Assembly (NCBI GenBank): GCA_016795105.1
Contig: JAEUIH010000062.1
Span: forward strand, 1-43,823
Direction: 5' to 3'
Length of the DNA: 43,823 nucleotides
Source of the DNA: Planctomyces sp.
GTDB taxonomy: Bacteria > Planctomycetota > Planctomycetia > Planctomycetales > Planctomycetaceae
In this document: positions 24,247 to 34,300 of the stretch, piece after piece
How the letters are laid out: the number at the start of each line of letters is the position of its first letter
Position numbering within the stretch: position 1 is the stretch's first letter
Made by a program: the position numbers and the translations under genes
The notes under the pieces: generated by a model
Database searches by the model: none
Told to the model about the DNA's origin: nothing
The model's input: the letters and a program-made list of their open reading frames with translations, nothing else

Positions 24247-24693
24247 TTATGATTTGTAGAGTTTGATGACGGAGGGACGGAGCAGGACGATGAGTGTGAA
24301 GACGCCGAGGGCTGTTCCGATGGGAAATGATGCGCAGCTGATGGCGGCGATCACAATCGAGAAGACTCGGCGACGCTGCTCGCTTAGATATTTGCCGGAC
24401 AGAATGATGCAGATTCCGATTGCCCATGCGACGGCAATAATGAAAAGTCCGACGATCACAAACAAGTAACCCACTTCCGGTGGCGGTCCCTGATTGCCGT
24501 TGTCCTGAAGTGATTGCGGGCGGACAATTATGGCGATTCCGATCCCGACATGGAAGATCGGACAGCAACCGCAGATGAGGCTCAATATTCCTCAGACGTA
24601 GTGCAGGGTTGACAACAGATTCAGCTGATTGAGGTCATTCTGTTGAGTCACTGAATCATCGCCGGAATTCACTGGCGGAGGAGAGTAGGACAT
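24247..24693 (-). pseudogene. Small membrane-protein gene broken by an in-frame TGA
   Basis: Read from ATG 24693 (AGGAAG upstream), the frame gives M-S-Y-S-P-P-P-V, a polar lead, then N-L-L-S-T-L-H-Y-V, a TGA at codon 34 (24592-24594), then in the same frame G-I-L-S-L-I-C-G-C-C-P-I-F-H-V-G-I-G and two or three further membrane helices, ending L-R-P-S-V-I-K-L-Y-K-S. The two halves read as one continuous planctomycete membrane protein of about 148 aa, in which L-L-S-x-x-H-Y-V joins directly to the first helix. A restart at TTG 24585 could yield 112 aa. It is either a recent nonsense mutation, a sequencing error or read-through; no SECIS-like element was seen. Array 6 begins 2 nt after the final TAA. 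Confidence 0.75.
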
Positions 24694-24721
24694 GCGCTTT
24701 GCTTCCTGGACAATCGCCATC

Positions 24722-24763
24722 AACAAAAAAAGTCGGGCAGGAGTATCATACCTGCCCGACTTT
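24722..24763 (-). terminator. Rho-independent terminator of xylA
   Basis: A 13-bp perfect stem (24729-24741 with 24751-24763), 9-nt loop, and on the minus strand a T-run at 24731-24725. It lies about 40 nt beyond the xylA stop and has no REP in its neighbourhood. Confidence 0.92.
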
Positions 24764-24803
24764 GAAGAGAGCCAGTGACCCTGAGCAGGTCTCTGAATCT
24801 AAA

Positions 24804-26117
24804 TTAGATGTAACGATTGATCAGATTCTCGAGCATTTCCTGGCGACCGCTGATATTCGCAGCAGCATCACCTTTCTCGAGCATGTAGGTTTCGAGTTCA
24901 GTAAAGTTGGTCGTGCCATTTTCGATGCGTCGGCCGACTCCACTGTCGAAGCTGCTGTATCGCTGCTTCACGAAATCGGACAGAGCATTGTCGGCTCGAA
25001 TTGCAGCGGCAATCTTCAGGCCTCGAGCAAACGCATCCATGCCGCCGATGTGTGCATAAAACAGGTCGATGGGGTCGATACTTTCGCGACGAACTTTTGC
25101 GTCAAAGTTTGTGCCGCCAGGAGCAAGTCCGCCCTGCTTCATGATGACCAGCATCACCTGAGTGGTGAGGTAGATGTCTGTTGGGAACTGGTCGGTATCC
25201 CATCCAAGTAACAGATCGCCGGTATTGGCGTCGATGCTGCCAAGCACACCCTGAATTGATGCATACTCAAGTTCGTGCATCATTGTATGACCAGCCAGTG
25301 TGGCGTGGTTGGTTTCGATATTGAGCTTCACAACATCCAGCAGACCGAACTGACGGATGAAGTTCAGGCAGGCGGCTGCGTCAAAGTCATATTGATGCTT
25401 TGTGGGTTCTTTTGGCTTTGGCTCAAACAAAAACTGGCCTTTGAAGCCAATCTGCTTCGCATAGTCATTGGCCATGTGCATAAAGCGAGCGAGGTGGTCC
25501 AGTTCGCGTTTCATGTCTGTGTTGTAGGAGCACATGTAGCCTTCTCGACCACCCCAGAACACATAGTTCTCCCCGCCCAGTTCCATGGTCACTTCCATGG
25601 CCTTCTTGACCTGAGCCGCAGCAAATGCATAGACATCAGCATTTGGGCTGGTGGCAGCGCCGTGCATAAAGCGAGGATTTGAAAACAGGTTCGCGGTACC
25701 CCACAGGAGTTTGATTCCCGTGCGGGCCTGGGCTTCCTTCAGCTTCGCAACGATTTTGTCGAGGTTAGCGTTGCTTTCTCGCAGAGTTTTCCCTTCGGGG
25801 GCAACGTCGCGATCATGGAAGCAATAATACGGAACACCAAGCTTCGTCATGAATTCAAACGCAACATCAACGCGCTTCAGCGCATTTTCAACGGAATCGG
25901 TGCCATCATCCCAGGGACGTGTCAGTGTCGGGGCTCCGAACGGATCCGTTCCATTGCATCGAAATGTGTGCCAGTAGCAAACGCTGAACCGAAGCCAGTC
26001 CTGCATCGAACGGCCTTCGACGACTTCCGTGGGGTTGTAGTATCGGAAGGCCAGTGGATTTTTTGACTGAGGGCCTTCGTATTGAACTTTCTGTACTTCC
26101 GGGAAATAAGTGGTCAT
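24804..26117 (-). CDS. xylA: Xylose isomerase
   Basis: A 437-aa class II (long) xylose isomerase, interconverting D-xylose and D-xylulose (and D-glucose/D-fructose) with two divalent metals. Signature residues are visible: [10 protein letters not shown] with the catalytic His/Asp pair (about 99-108), [13 protein letters not shown] (metal Glu and Lys, about 230-242), [12 protein letters not shown] (about 266-277) and G-W-D-T-D-Q-F-P (about 306-313). Length is typical. No xylulokinase is adjacent. The upstream neighbour on the strand is a zinc alcohol dehydrogenase 130 nt away, and a strong terminator follows, so it may be a single-gene or two-gene unit. Confidence 0.97.
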   Translation of the reverse strand: MTTYFPEVQKVQYEGPQSKNPLAFRYYNPTEVVEGRSMQDWLRFSVCYWHTFRCNGTDPFGAPTLTRPWDDGTDSVENALKRVDVAFEFMTKLGVPYYCFHDRDVAPEGKTLRESNANLDKIVAKLKEAQARTGIKLLWGTANLFSNPRFMHGAATSPNADVYAFAAAQVKKAMEVTMELGGENYVFWGGREGYMCSYNTDMKRELDHLARFMHMANDYAKQIGFKGQFLFEPKPKEPTKHQYDFDAAACLNFIRQFGLLDVVKLNIETNHATLAGHTMMHELEYASIQGVLGSIDANTGDLLLGWDTDQFPTDIYLTTQVMLVIMKQGGLAPGGTNFDAKVRRESIDPIDLFYAHIGGMDAFARGLKIAAAIRADNALSDFVKQRYSSFDSGVGRRIENGTTNFTELETYMLEKGDAAANISGRQEMLENLINRYI

Positions 26118-26205
26118 CGATTCTTTATCCGTCTGTCAGGAAAACCGTTTGTCAGAAGAACTCTGTGCTGACTGAAATCTGTATCACATGCCGAAACCGA
26201 AAGTC

Positions 26206-26235
26206 TAACGCTTCCTGGCGGCGTGTGAAGCGTTA
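26206..26235 (-). terminator. Possible hairpin between dehydrogenase and xylA
   Basis: A 9-bp perfect stem TAACGCTTC (26206-26214) with GAAGCGTTA (26227-26235) and a 12-nt loop, just beyond the dehydrogenase stop. On the minus strand only a weak T-run follows (GACTTTC), so termination may be partial. Confidence 0.45.
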
Positions 26236-26246
26236 CCACTCGATGT

Positions 26247-27281
26247 TCAGATTTCCAGCACAGTGACGCCGGTACCCGGAAATTCATTGAGTTTTGGCAG
26301 CAAATCTGCGGCCTCAGCGAGGGTTACTCGATTACTGATCATTTTTTCCGGCTGTAGAACACCGGATGTAATCAGCCTCAGCATCCGACCGTACTCGAAG
26401 GCCTGAAGACCATGACTGCCGATCAGTTCCAGTTCGTTTGCGATGACTGTTCCCATTGGGACTGGAGGATCTGCTTCAGTACCTGCCATAAGTCCAATCT
26501 GAACATGGCGTCCTCGTTTACGAAGACACTTAACGGAATTCCAGCAGGTCTGGTGACTGCCAAGTGCGTCCAGTGACAGATGGGCTCCGCCACCGGTTAG
26601 TTCTTTGATTGCAGTGACAACGTCTGTCTGATTCGCGTTGAGAGTTGTTGCAGCGCCGCACAGTTTTGCCATCTCCAGCCGTTCCGGCCGCACATCAACG
26701 CCAATCACCAGTGCTCCCATGGAGGCCGCGATCATGATGGCTGACAGACCAACGCCCCCGCAACCATGAACGACAACCCAGTCACCTGCAGAGACTCTTC
26801 CCTGAGAAACCACTGCACGAAACGATGTTGCAAATCGGCAGCCGAGGCTTGCTGCTGTCACATAGTCGAGGGATTCCGGCAAGGCAACAAGATTGACATC
26901 AGCATGTCGAATTTCGACGTACTCCGCGAACGCTCCCCACTGAGTAAATCCGGGCTGAGTGTAACGATCACAGATCTGGTGGTTTCCGGACACGCATTGT
27001 TCACAGGTACCGCAGCCGCAACAGAATGGAACTGTGATTCGTGCGCCGGGCTGCCACATCCGGACATCGGAACCAACTGCTGCGATCTCGCCGGCCAGCT
27101 CATGTCCAGGCACGTGGGGCAGATGAACATCGCTGTCGTGCCCCATCCAGCCATGCCAGTCACTTCGGCAGAGCCCACACGCTCGCACTGCAATAATCGC
27201 GGAGTCCGGCCGCGGAGTGGGGTCAGGAACACTGCGAATGCTCAGGGGCGAGCGAAACTCTTCAAAGACCGCGGCTTTCAC
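26247..27281 (-). CDS. Zinc-dependent alcohol dehydrogenase (MDR family)
   Basis: A 344-aa medium-chain dehydrogenase. Catalytic zinc ligands are in R-A-C35-G-L-C38 and P-G-H60-E61; the structural zinc site is C90-x2-C93-x2-C96-x7-C104. The NAD(P) site is V-V-H-G-C-G-G-V-G-L (about 168-177), and D at about 196 after V-I-G-V suggests NAD preference. It oxidises an alcohol or sugar alcohol; the substrate is not determinable. It follows rph by 66 nt and precedes xylA by 130 nt, so a polyol or sugar role alongside xylA is possible but unproved. Confidence 0.9.
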   Translation of the reverse strand: MKAAVFEEFRSPLSIRSVPDPTPRPDSAIIAVRACGLCRSDWHGWMGHDSDVHLPHVPGHELAGEIAAVGSDVRMWQPGARITVPFCCGCGTCEQCVSGNHQICDRYTQPGFTQWGAFAEYVEIRHADVNLVALPESLDYVTAASLGCRFATSFRAVVSQGRVSAGDWVVVHGCGGVGLSAIMIAASMGALVIGVDVRPERLEMAKLCGAATTLNANQTDVVTAIKELTGGGAHLSLDALGSHQTCWNSVKCLRKRGRHVQIGLMAGTEADPPVPMGTVIANELELIGSHGLQAFEYGRMLRLITSGVLQPEKMISNRVTLAEAADLLPKLNEFPGTGVTVLEI

Positions 27282-27347
27282 AGCTGTCGTACTCGTCTGC
27301 TCAGGGACATCGAACCAAATTCACCAACACGTTTATTGTTCCTGAAG

Positions 27348-28055
27348 TTATTGTTCATGAAGTCGGCAGAGTTGCTGGACGCCCTGACCGGCGAGAGCCA
27401 GCATTTGATTGAAGGTTGAATGATCAAACGGAGCACCTTCAGCAGTTCCCTGGACTTCAATGAACTTACCGGAACCTGTCATGACCACATTCATATCCAC
27501 TTCAGCCTTACTGTCTTCCACATAATCAAGGTCGACTACAGCCTGTCCGGCGACAACACCGACGCTGATTGCCGCCACTTGATCCAGGAGGATTTTCCCG
27601 GGAAGATTTAGTTGACGAATCGCATCGGCCAGCGCGAGAAATCCACCGGTGATTGAGGCGGTGCGAGTCCCACCATCTGCCTGGAGAACGTCACAGTCGA
27701 TGGTGATGGTATTTTCTCCGAGCGCCTTAAAATCCACGACGGCTCTCAGGCTGCGACCGATGAGTCGCTGAATCTCGGTGGTTCGGCCATCAACCTTCTG
27801 GCGATCGCGTGATTTTCGAGGCGAGGTACTGCCGGGAAGCATGTTGTATTCGGCGGTCACCCAACCCTGAATCGGTTCAGACGGATCTTTGGGTTTGCGC
27901 CAGGGAGGCACAGATCGTTCAAGGCTGGCCGTGCAGAGCACCATAGTACGACCGAACTCAATCAGCACACTGCTGATGGAAGTCTTTGTAAAACCTCTCT
28001 GAATTCGAATTGGCCGAAGTTCACTGGCCTGCCGTCCGTCATGTCGAATCACCAC
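27348..28055 (-). CDS. rph: Ribonuclease PH
   Basis: A 235-aa phosphorolytic 3'-5' exoribonuclease that trims tRNA 3' ends. The canonical start [13 protein letters not shown] is followed by [35 protein letters not shown][21 protein letters not shown], and [18 protein letters not shown], all family hallmarks. The frame is open to 28229, but that overlaps argF; tandem GTG codons at 28055 and 28052 precede I-R-H-D and are the likely starts. It lies 13 nt after argF, probably coupled. Confidence 0.95.
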   Translation of the reverse strand: MVIRHDGRQASELRPIRIQRGFTKTSISSVLIEFGRTMVLCTASLERSVPPWRKPKDPSEPIQGWVTAEYNMLPGSTSPRKSRDRQKVDGRTTEIQRLIGRSLRAVVDFKALGENTITIDCDVLQADGGTRTASITGGFLALADAIRQLNLPGKILLDQVAAISVGVVAGQAVVDLDYVEDSKAEVDMNVVMTGSGKFIEVQGTAEGAPFDHSTFNQMLALAGQGVQQLCRLHEQ

Positions 28056-28068
28056 AGAAACCGCTTTC

Positions 28069-28989
28069 TTACTTACCCAACAGCCATGCAAACAACCCCC
28101 GAGCGAGGTGCATGCGATTTTCTGCCTGCTGGAAGACAATACTCTGAGAACATTCCATGACGTCGTCTGTAACTTCGAGACCACGCTTTGCCGGGAGGTC
28201 ATGCATAAAGAAGGCGGACTTCGGAGCACATTTCATCAGGGCTTCGTTGACCTGAAATTCTGCAAATGCTGACTTGCGTCGATCTGCATCGTCTTCCTGC
28301 CCCATACTGGCCCAGACATCTGTATAAACAATATCAGCAGTCGCGACCGCCTTGCGGGGATCATGAAGCTGTTGAGTTTGATGGCCTGGATAACGACGAG
28401 TCAGCTCCTCAAGAAACTCGGGCCCGTATTCGAAACCTTTCGGAACGGCCAGCGTCATCTTCATGCCGGTCATAGCACAAGCGATTGCCAGAGACATCGA
28501 GACGTTATTGCCGTCTCCGACAAAGACCAGATGACGACCTTTAAGTTCTCCACACACTTCCCGGATGGTCAACAGGTCGGTCAGCGCCTGGCAGGGATGC
28601 CGTTCATCTGAAAGGCCGTTGATGACGGGGCAGCTGGAGTGTCCTGAAAAGTCAATGATCAGCTGATGTGAGAATGTTCGCATCGTGATGATGTCGCTGA
28701 ACGAGCTGAGTACCCGTGCGACATCGGCAAGTGATTCGCGACCATTGAGACCAGCCTCTGCAGTGGTGAGAAAGATCCCACCGCCGCCCAGATGAATCAT
28801 GGCAGATTCGAAGCTGTTTCGAGTCCTGAGAGACGGTTTTTCAAACAATTGTGCAAGCACATGACCCTGGAGCAGCTGGGGGCGTTCACCCTTCTTAAAG
28901 AGTGACTTTAGAGCCGTAGCGCGATCGAGCAGGTCTGTCAGCTGAGCCGGCGTCAGATCGTATAAAGAAGTGAGATGCTGAGTCTTCAT
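28069..28989 (-). CDS. argF: Ornithine carbamoyltransferase
   Basis: A 306-aa enzyme joining carbamoyl phosphate and ornithine to citrulline in arginine synthesis. Carbamoyl-phosphate motifs are [12 protein letters not shown] (about 46-57) and [11 protein letters not shown] (about 128-138); the ornithine loop is W-A-S-M-G (about 225-229). The normally invariant H-C-L-P motif is H-D-L-P (about 262-265, codon GAC), so the ornithine-contacting cysteine is missing while the rest of A-K-R-G-L-E-V-T-D is normal. The ATG at 28989 was chosen since the family starts close to it; an extra 22 residues are open upstream. It heads the argF-rph pair. Confidence 0.92.
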   Translation of the reverse strand: MKTQHLTSLYDLTPAQLTDLLDRATALKSLFKKGERPQLLQGHVLAQLFEKPSLRTRNSFESAMIHLGGGGIFLTTAEAGLNGRESLADVARVLSSFSDIITMRTFSHQLIIDFSGHSSCPVINGLSDERHPCQALTDLLTIREVCGELKGRHLVFVGDGNNVSMSLAIACAMTGMKMTLAVPKGFEYGPEFLEELTRRYPGHQTQQLHDPRKAVATADIVYTDVWASMGQEDDADRRKSAFAEFQVNEALMKCAPKSAFFMHDLPAKRGLEVTDDVMECSQSIVFQQAENRMHLARGLFAWLLGK

Positions 28990-29167
28990 TTCGGCACCAG
29001 AAAAGGAAAACGACTGAGCGATTCCAAATGAACTGCTCAGTCGGTCGTTGTGCAAAGAAGGGAGAATTGTCTCAATTTTTCGGCGACAACGAAGCCGGGA
29101 CTACGAAAATTCGGGAAACATCCGCAGAGTCTCCAAAAATGGCAGAATTTGCCGAACCGGACTTTGA

Positions 29168-29184
29168 ACAGGCGTGACACCTGT
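29168..29184. promoter_or_regulatory. Candidate operator: 17-bp dyad between argF and porin gene
   Basis: ACAGGCGTGACACCTGT is a near-perfect dyad about 180 nt upstream of argF and 240 nt upstream of the porin gene, in the divergent gap 28990-29424. No ORF in that gap is convincing, and no -35/-10 pair stands out. Symmetry and position suggest a regulator site; the protein is unknown. Confidence 0.3.
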
Positions 29185-29424
29185 CTAGTGCGGGGATCTT
29201 CGCCGATTCTGGCCCCATCTGAGCGTTCTGAGGTAGCCAGTGTGCCAACGGAAAAAACCGCACAGGCAAAACAATCGCTACAGATTCCCAAATTGCCGAA
29301 CCGATACTACCGACAAGACCGTCATGATGCGCATGCCCTGTTGTCAGGAGACGACAGTGAAAAGAGCTCATCAGCGGAATGAAATGGATGTTCTCCGGCC
29401 TCACGGCTTTCGAAGGATGGATCA

Positions 29425-31158
29425 ATGCGGATTCGGCACTCTCTGACAGCTCTTGTGCCTGTTTTGGTGATGCTGGTTACCGGCCCAAAAGCTCAGGCAC
29501 AGTATGGATCCCCGTATCCATCCGCAGCACCCGGATCATACGGGAGCTACCCTGCGAATTCACCAATGTCGCCTCAGGGCGTCCCGGCCGGATTCATGCC
29601 TCATCCGGGTGTCTCACCCTATGACAACCTGTTTGAACAGCATTACAACTCAGACGGGTTGTGGTTCAAGAATGCAACAAACGGTTTCGGAGGGACGCTT
29701 CGACCTCGCGACTTCTTCCTGAACGTCGATTACACAATGGCTCGCACAAGGCAGCTCGGCGGAATCGTCGGAGCCCCTGGTGTGCAGTCGTATCTGCAGC
29801 AGAATGACACGGAGAATGACGAGATCATCACCGGTCTTTCGTTCTACAATTATTTCAACGCTGCCAACGGCTCACTGATTAACTCTGCCATGACGAACGG
29901 CATGAAGGTGAGCGGCGGGTTCTGGAATACAGACGGGACCGGTCTGCTGGCCGACTTCACCTGGAACGCCGACAACTTCAGCCGCTACGATGCTCGTCAG
30001 TCTGCTCTGAGAGATCGGTTGCCAACCGAGACAATCATTGGACTACAGATGTCCGGCGGAACGGTTGCCACTCCGGTGAATCTCAACGGACGTACGGACC
30101 TCGATCTGGTTGAAAACGAAATCCTCGCTCCGGGCTCCATCTTTGACTCCGGAGACCTTTCGACCTTTGGGAACTTCGGTTCAACTTTTGATATCCTCGA
30201 CCGCACCCTGCTGAATCTGCACGGGATTCCCATCGACAACGGTTCGTTGCTTGGTGTGACTGTTCCATATGACATCCAGTTCGTTCTCGAACAGCGAATC
30301 AGCAATCTTGGTGGTTCAGTCGCTGGTGCAATGAACCCCATCGTGGACAGAGACGGCCTGCGAATTCATCCGACCGTTGGTGGTCGATACTATCGCATCG
30401 ACGAAGAGTTTTCGTTCTACGGCGTGGACAGCGGTCTGGCTTACGGTGTTGACAACGGTGACAACGACACGCCGGAAAATGCTAAGGTCTTTCCACCGGG
30501 TGACGGGATTGACGACAACGATGACTTCATCGCCGACAATCCGAATGATCCAGGTGACACAACCTTTGAACAGATCAATCCGTCCGATCCGTCGCTTGTT
30601 CGAGCTCATCTGAACAGTCAGGTGATCAGCGACCTGGGTGGTCCGGAAGCTGGCTTGTTCTACATTCTCGGTGATGCCAAAGGGATCTCAATCACGGGTT
30701 CTACTAAAGTCGCCGCACTGCTCAACTTTGAACGTATGAGCCTCGGCGGAGACAACATCGGTGACCACATGGGCGTTGACCTGATCACCGGCCCGGATGC
30801 GACAACCGGCCTGTATACGCCGACGGACATGTTTGACACCGACACAACCAACGGCCCAACTCAGAACGCATTCACGGATTACAAGAGTTCAACTCACGTG
30901 TCACCACTGTTCGAACAGTCGCTGAATGCAGAGTTCCCGATCTTCCGCCGAATTCCGGTTCTGAAAGATATGCGTCAGATGGAGGGTGCAAAGCTGAGAC
31001 TCGGCTGGAGCTACCTGTTCATCGCTGAAGTCGCGGATCCTCTTCAGTCCGTTCGATGGCAGTCCAACCCACGAGCCGGTCTGTTCCCAACAATTCAACG
31101 ATCCCGTGACGACTTCTCTCAAACAACATTCAATATTGGTATCAACTGGAACTATTGA
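29425..31158 (+). CDS. Putative outer-membrane beta-barrel protein (BBP7-like)
   Basis: A 577-aa exported protein. A classical signal peptide (about 1-26, ending A-Q-A) precedes a Pro/Gly/Ser/Tyr-rich region (27-70), then alternating polar/hydrophobic strands to a final F-N-I-G-I-N-W-N-Y with C-terminal aromatic residue, as in outer-membrane barrels. R-P-R-D-F-F-L-N-V-D-Y and L-R-L-G-W-S-Y-L-F-I-A-E-V-A-D-P near the end resemble the planctomycete BBP7 family (Putative beta barrel porin-7). An acidic Asn/Asp-rich insert at about 350-390 looks like an external calcium-binding loop. The ATG has AAGGA upstream, and a strong terminator follows. Family naming is tentative; surface location is well supported. 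Confidence 0.75.
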   Translation: MRIRHSLTALVPVLVMLVTGPKAQAQYGSPYPSAAPGSYGSYPANSPMSPQGVPAGFMPHPGVSPYDNLFEQHYNSDGLWFKNATNGFGGTLRPRDFFLNVDYTMARTRQLGGIVGAPGVQSYLQQNDTENDEIITGLSFYNYFNAANGSLINSAMTNGMKVSGGFWNTDGTGLLADFTWNADNFSRYDARQSALRDRLPTETIIGLQMSGGTVATPVNLNGRTDLDLVENEILAPGSIFDSGDLSTFGNFGSTFDILDRTLLNLHGIPIDNGSLLGVTVPYDIQFVLEQRISNLGGSVAGAMNPIVDRDGLRIHPTVGGRYYRIDEEFSFYGVDSGLAYGVDNGDNDTPENAKVFPPGDGIDDNDDFIADNPNDPGDTTFEQINPSDPSLVRAHLNSQVISDLGGPEAGLFYILGDAKGISITGSTKVAALLNFERMSLGGDNIGDHMGVDLITGPDATTGLYTPTDMFDTDTTNGPTQNAFTDYKSSTHVSPLFEQSLNAEFPIFRRIPVLKDMRQMEGAKLRLGWSYLFIAEVADPLQSVRWQSNPRAGLFPTIQRSRDDFSQTTFNIGINWNY

Positions 31159-31178
31159 TCCAGTCTCCAGATTCTACG

Positions 31179-31211
31179 AAACCGTTCGGATTACCTCCGA
31201 ACGGTTTTTTT
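31179..31211 (+). terminator. Rho-independent terminator of the porin gene
   Basis: A 12-bp perfect stem (31179-31190 with 31196-31207), loop TTACC, followed by four more T residues. It lies 20 nt beyond the stop and 21 nt before hairpin pair 7. This is the only place where an ordinary terminator and a REP follow the same gene. Confidence 0.95.
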
Positions 31212-31232
31212 GTTGCCTCAGCCCCCCCAAAT

Positions 31233-31317
31233 GTAGCTTGGGCATTCCTGCCCGAGCACGCCCTGGTCCGCGGTAGGACTCGAATCAGCGAGGGGCGGGC
31301 AGGAATGCCCATCCTAC
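31233..31317. repeat. REP-like hairpin pair 7 (A, B'), shortest composite
   Basis: Type A forward at 31233-31257 and type B reverse at 31294-31317 (outer pair changed to G-C edge GGCGGG), GTAG ends outward, 85 bp in total. It lies in the convergent gap between porin and large kinase genes, with CTAC 9 nt from the kinase TAG stop. This two-hairpin form may be close to the basic unit. Confidence 0.93.
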
Positions 31318-31326
31318 GCAGGATTA

Positions 31327-34300
31327 CTATGGGAGGATCAGGATTCTTGGTTGGCGGATATCGGAGGCTGGGCCGGGGGCGGGGCGATTGAGCGGAGCGA
31401 CGATGCCGATGCGTCCGGGCTTCAGGTCCGAGATTCGCTGGTTGGCGACCTGAATTCCATTGACTCGAGCTGTCACCTGATCGCCATCAACCGTAATTTC
31501 AACCAGTTGACCGTTCCCAGTGCCCGGGATATTGACGTTGGGTGGTTCTGCAACAACGTTCCCTTCCGGCACCTTCTGAATTCGTCCAAACCCAGTTGCA
31601 TCGAGTGTCAGCAGGTAGGCGTTGAGCTGCTGTGACTGAACAGCGCCAAACACGAACTGTAGAGCATTTGTCGATGGGCCGGTCTGGAACCGGACGACAT
31701 AGCGATCGGCTTCGCGTGCAGTTTCAAGAAAACCGGTCAGGATTCCGGATCCTGTCCCCGTTAACTGAAATCGTTGTTTGTTGATATTCCAGCGAGAACG
31801 ACCGTCATCCGCAGGCGGGGTCTGTCCTGAATTCGCCTGAAGGAAGGCAAGTGTTGTTGGCTGATCAAACAGAGCTGAGAACTGCCACTTCTGGAGTATA
31901 CGCAACAGCTCCTGTGCTGCGGCAGGGTCGACAGTTTGGGGTTCTTCGCCTGGCTTCTCGATCGCTTTGCGTACCTGATCAATATCCGCAGCCATCAACT
32001 TCTGAGTTCCCTGACCACCACGAGTTAACTGACCGGCGGGCTCCAGCAATTCTTCAACGTCGTTCCAGCGTTGTTCCTTAGCTGCAACGGCTGCCAGTCG
32101 CAGACAATGCTCCACGACCAAATCGACTTGTCCGCCAGATACTGCGCTCTTGCGGAAGTTCTTTACTACTTCAAGGCCTGATGCGTTTTCATCGATTCCA
32201 TATCGGATTGATCGCAGTCGATTGATTTCGAACTGCAGGTCAGTCGCACGAGCCTTCTCTGCCTGTTCCCAGGCGAGATTCAGCACGGCAAAATGACCTG
32301 CTCCATCAGGCAGATCAATGGCACGTTCCATCAGCTGATTCGCAAGATCCAGTCGAGCGGTGGCAGTGCGGGCCTGGGTGAGGTCTCGAGACAGCAATTC
32401 TCGCAGCTTCGTTTCTTCTGCAAGGACCTCGTCTTCAGATGGAGGCGTTAGCCGAGGTGGCAGAGGTTGGATCTGAACACGGATTCGCGTTTCGAGTTTC
32501 GAATCGTCAGCGAATTCAATGTCCGGAAATTCGGGTTCAACAATTAATCGGAGTTCAACTGTACCGGACGCATTCTCGGGCACAGGCCAGGATAACTCCG
32601 GTTTGGAAAGATCAAGTTCCGCACCCCGTGGACTCTCGGATGCAAGTCGCATTCGAACTCCGCGAGGCAGGACTTTTGTCAGAGGGCGATCCCCAAGAGA
32701 CAATCGAAACACTTCGCCGGCTTTGGCAACCTGCTCCGGAAAATCCGGAATAGAGATCTTCAGAACGCCTGGTCGTACTGCGATCCGAAGAGTACGGGTT
32801 GCCAGGACTTTTTGGTCTGCAACGGAAACGAGCTTCACAACAACTTCGTGACGCCCCACGTCATCCGCCGAGGGTGTCCAGACGAAGCGACCAGTGTTCA
32901 CTTCCAAATCCATACCCGGCAAACTGCCACTCGTAATCTCATATCGGACAGATTCCGGATCGGAGGGCTTTGGTGTCACTGCGAAGGGCGCTTCGAACCG
33001 CTGGCCGACAAGAATCCTCTGGTTCGGCAATTCCGGAAACGTATAACTGACCTCGCCGCGTTCAACACGAACTGTCAATACTGTGGACGTCACCAGTCGC
33101 CTGGCCGATCCGGTTTCTTCAAAATAGAGTTCGACAGGAAGATGATAGTCGAGTGGAGTCTGTGTCGAAGGAACATCCCAGATCACCTGACCAGACTCCT
33201 CCTGAATTGTGGCTGAGGCTGGTGCCGTCTTTCCAAGTGCAAAGACGAGTTTGCCGGTTGTGGGAGCTGACTTGACCGTCAACTGTGGCTGAACGGATAC
33301 AGACTCACCAACATGAACTTTTGCGATCTCCGGAGTTGCGAGTGTTGCTTCAGGCAATGGAGTGAGACTGACTGTTTCACCAGCGCCACCCTGACCGCTT
33401 GAGACGTTGTTTCCGCCACCGTTGGCATTGCCTCCTCCGCCTGTCAGCGAAATGATGAGCCCGCCAACACCGATGACAGTGATCACCGCGGCTGCGATAC
33501 CCGCGTTCATGCGTTTTTTCGATTTCGCCCGACGCATTGACGGAGATGATCCGCGATCGATAATCGGCAGAGTCTGAGGAATGACGGGGTCGCTTCCGCC
33601 GGAAGCCGTCATCAGGTCAACTGCCGCACCGCTGTCCATTTCCTTCAGAAACTGCTGATACCCGGGATCCGGATTTTCCGGATCGCTGGTGGGCATGAGA
33701 CGCACATCGTTTTGACTATCCCAGACTTCGCCGGAACCCGCACGCACAGATTCACGGGTCAGCTGAACACACAGCGGCTCCAGCGCGGCGACAAGTTCCA
33801 TCGGCGTCTGAAAGCGGGCTGCGGGATCACGAAGTGTCATCCTGCGAACAATTGCATCAACTTCCGGCGAGATCTCCGGTCGGAAACTTCGCGCGGACGG
33901 GGCATCGCGGGAACAGCGGGCCATCAGCACCTGCAGTGGATTCTCACCAGGAAACGGAAGACGTCCCGTCAACATTCGGAAGAACGTAAGTCCCAGACTA
34001 TAAATGTCACTCCGGATGTCGACCTTGGTTGTATCCCAACCCTGCTCCGGTGACATGTAGTCCGGAGTTCCCATGACCTGTCCGGCTTTGGTGACCGTCT
34101 TTTGCTCTTCGCTTTCTGTGCTGAGTCGGACCAACCCCATGTCCATGACCTTGACGGTGCCGATCCCCTCGGGAGACCAGTCAACAATCAGATTGGCGGG
34201 CTTGATATCCCGATGAACCATTTGCTTTTCAAAGGCATGCTGCAGGCCAACTGCTGCCTGGCGAATGATCTCGCAGCAGATTCGCTCCGGCACGAAGAAG

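Noticed and set aside
24592-24594. TGA as a selenocysteine codon
   Set aside because: No SECIS-like stem-loop was seen just downstream and the position falls at the edge of a membrane helix, not in a redox motif.
26766-27419. 217-aa ORF opposite the alcohol dehydrogenase (and similar long antisense frames at 5921-6670 and 3242-3883)
   Set aside because: Shadow frames opposite well-supported genes; no domain, no start signal.
28989-29055. Extended argF start at 29055
   Set aside because: The extra 22 residues are not part of the family's N-terminus, which begins near M-K-T-Q-H-L; the downstream ATG fits the usual length.
29050-29382. 110-aa plus-strand ORF in the argF-porin gap
   Set aside because: Composition (Arg/Ser/Pro/Gln-rich, no hydrophobic pattern) looks noncoding and no ribosome site precedes it.
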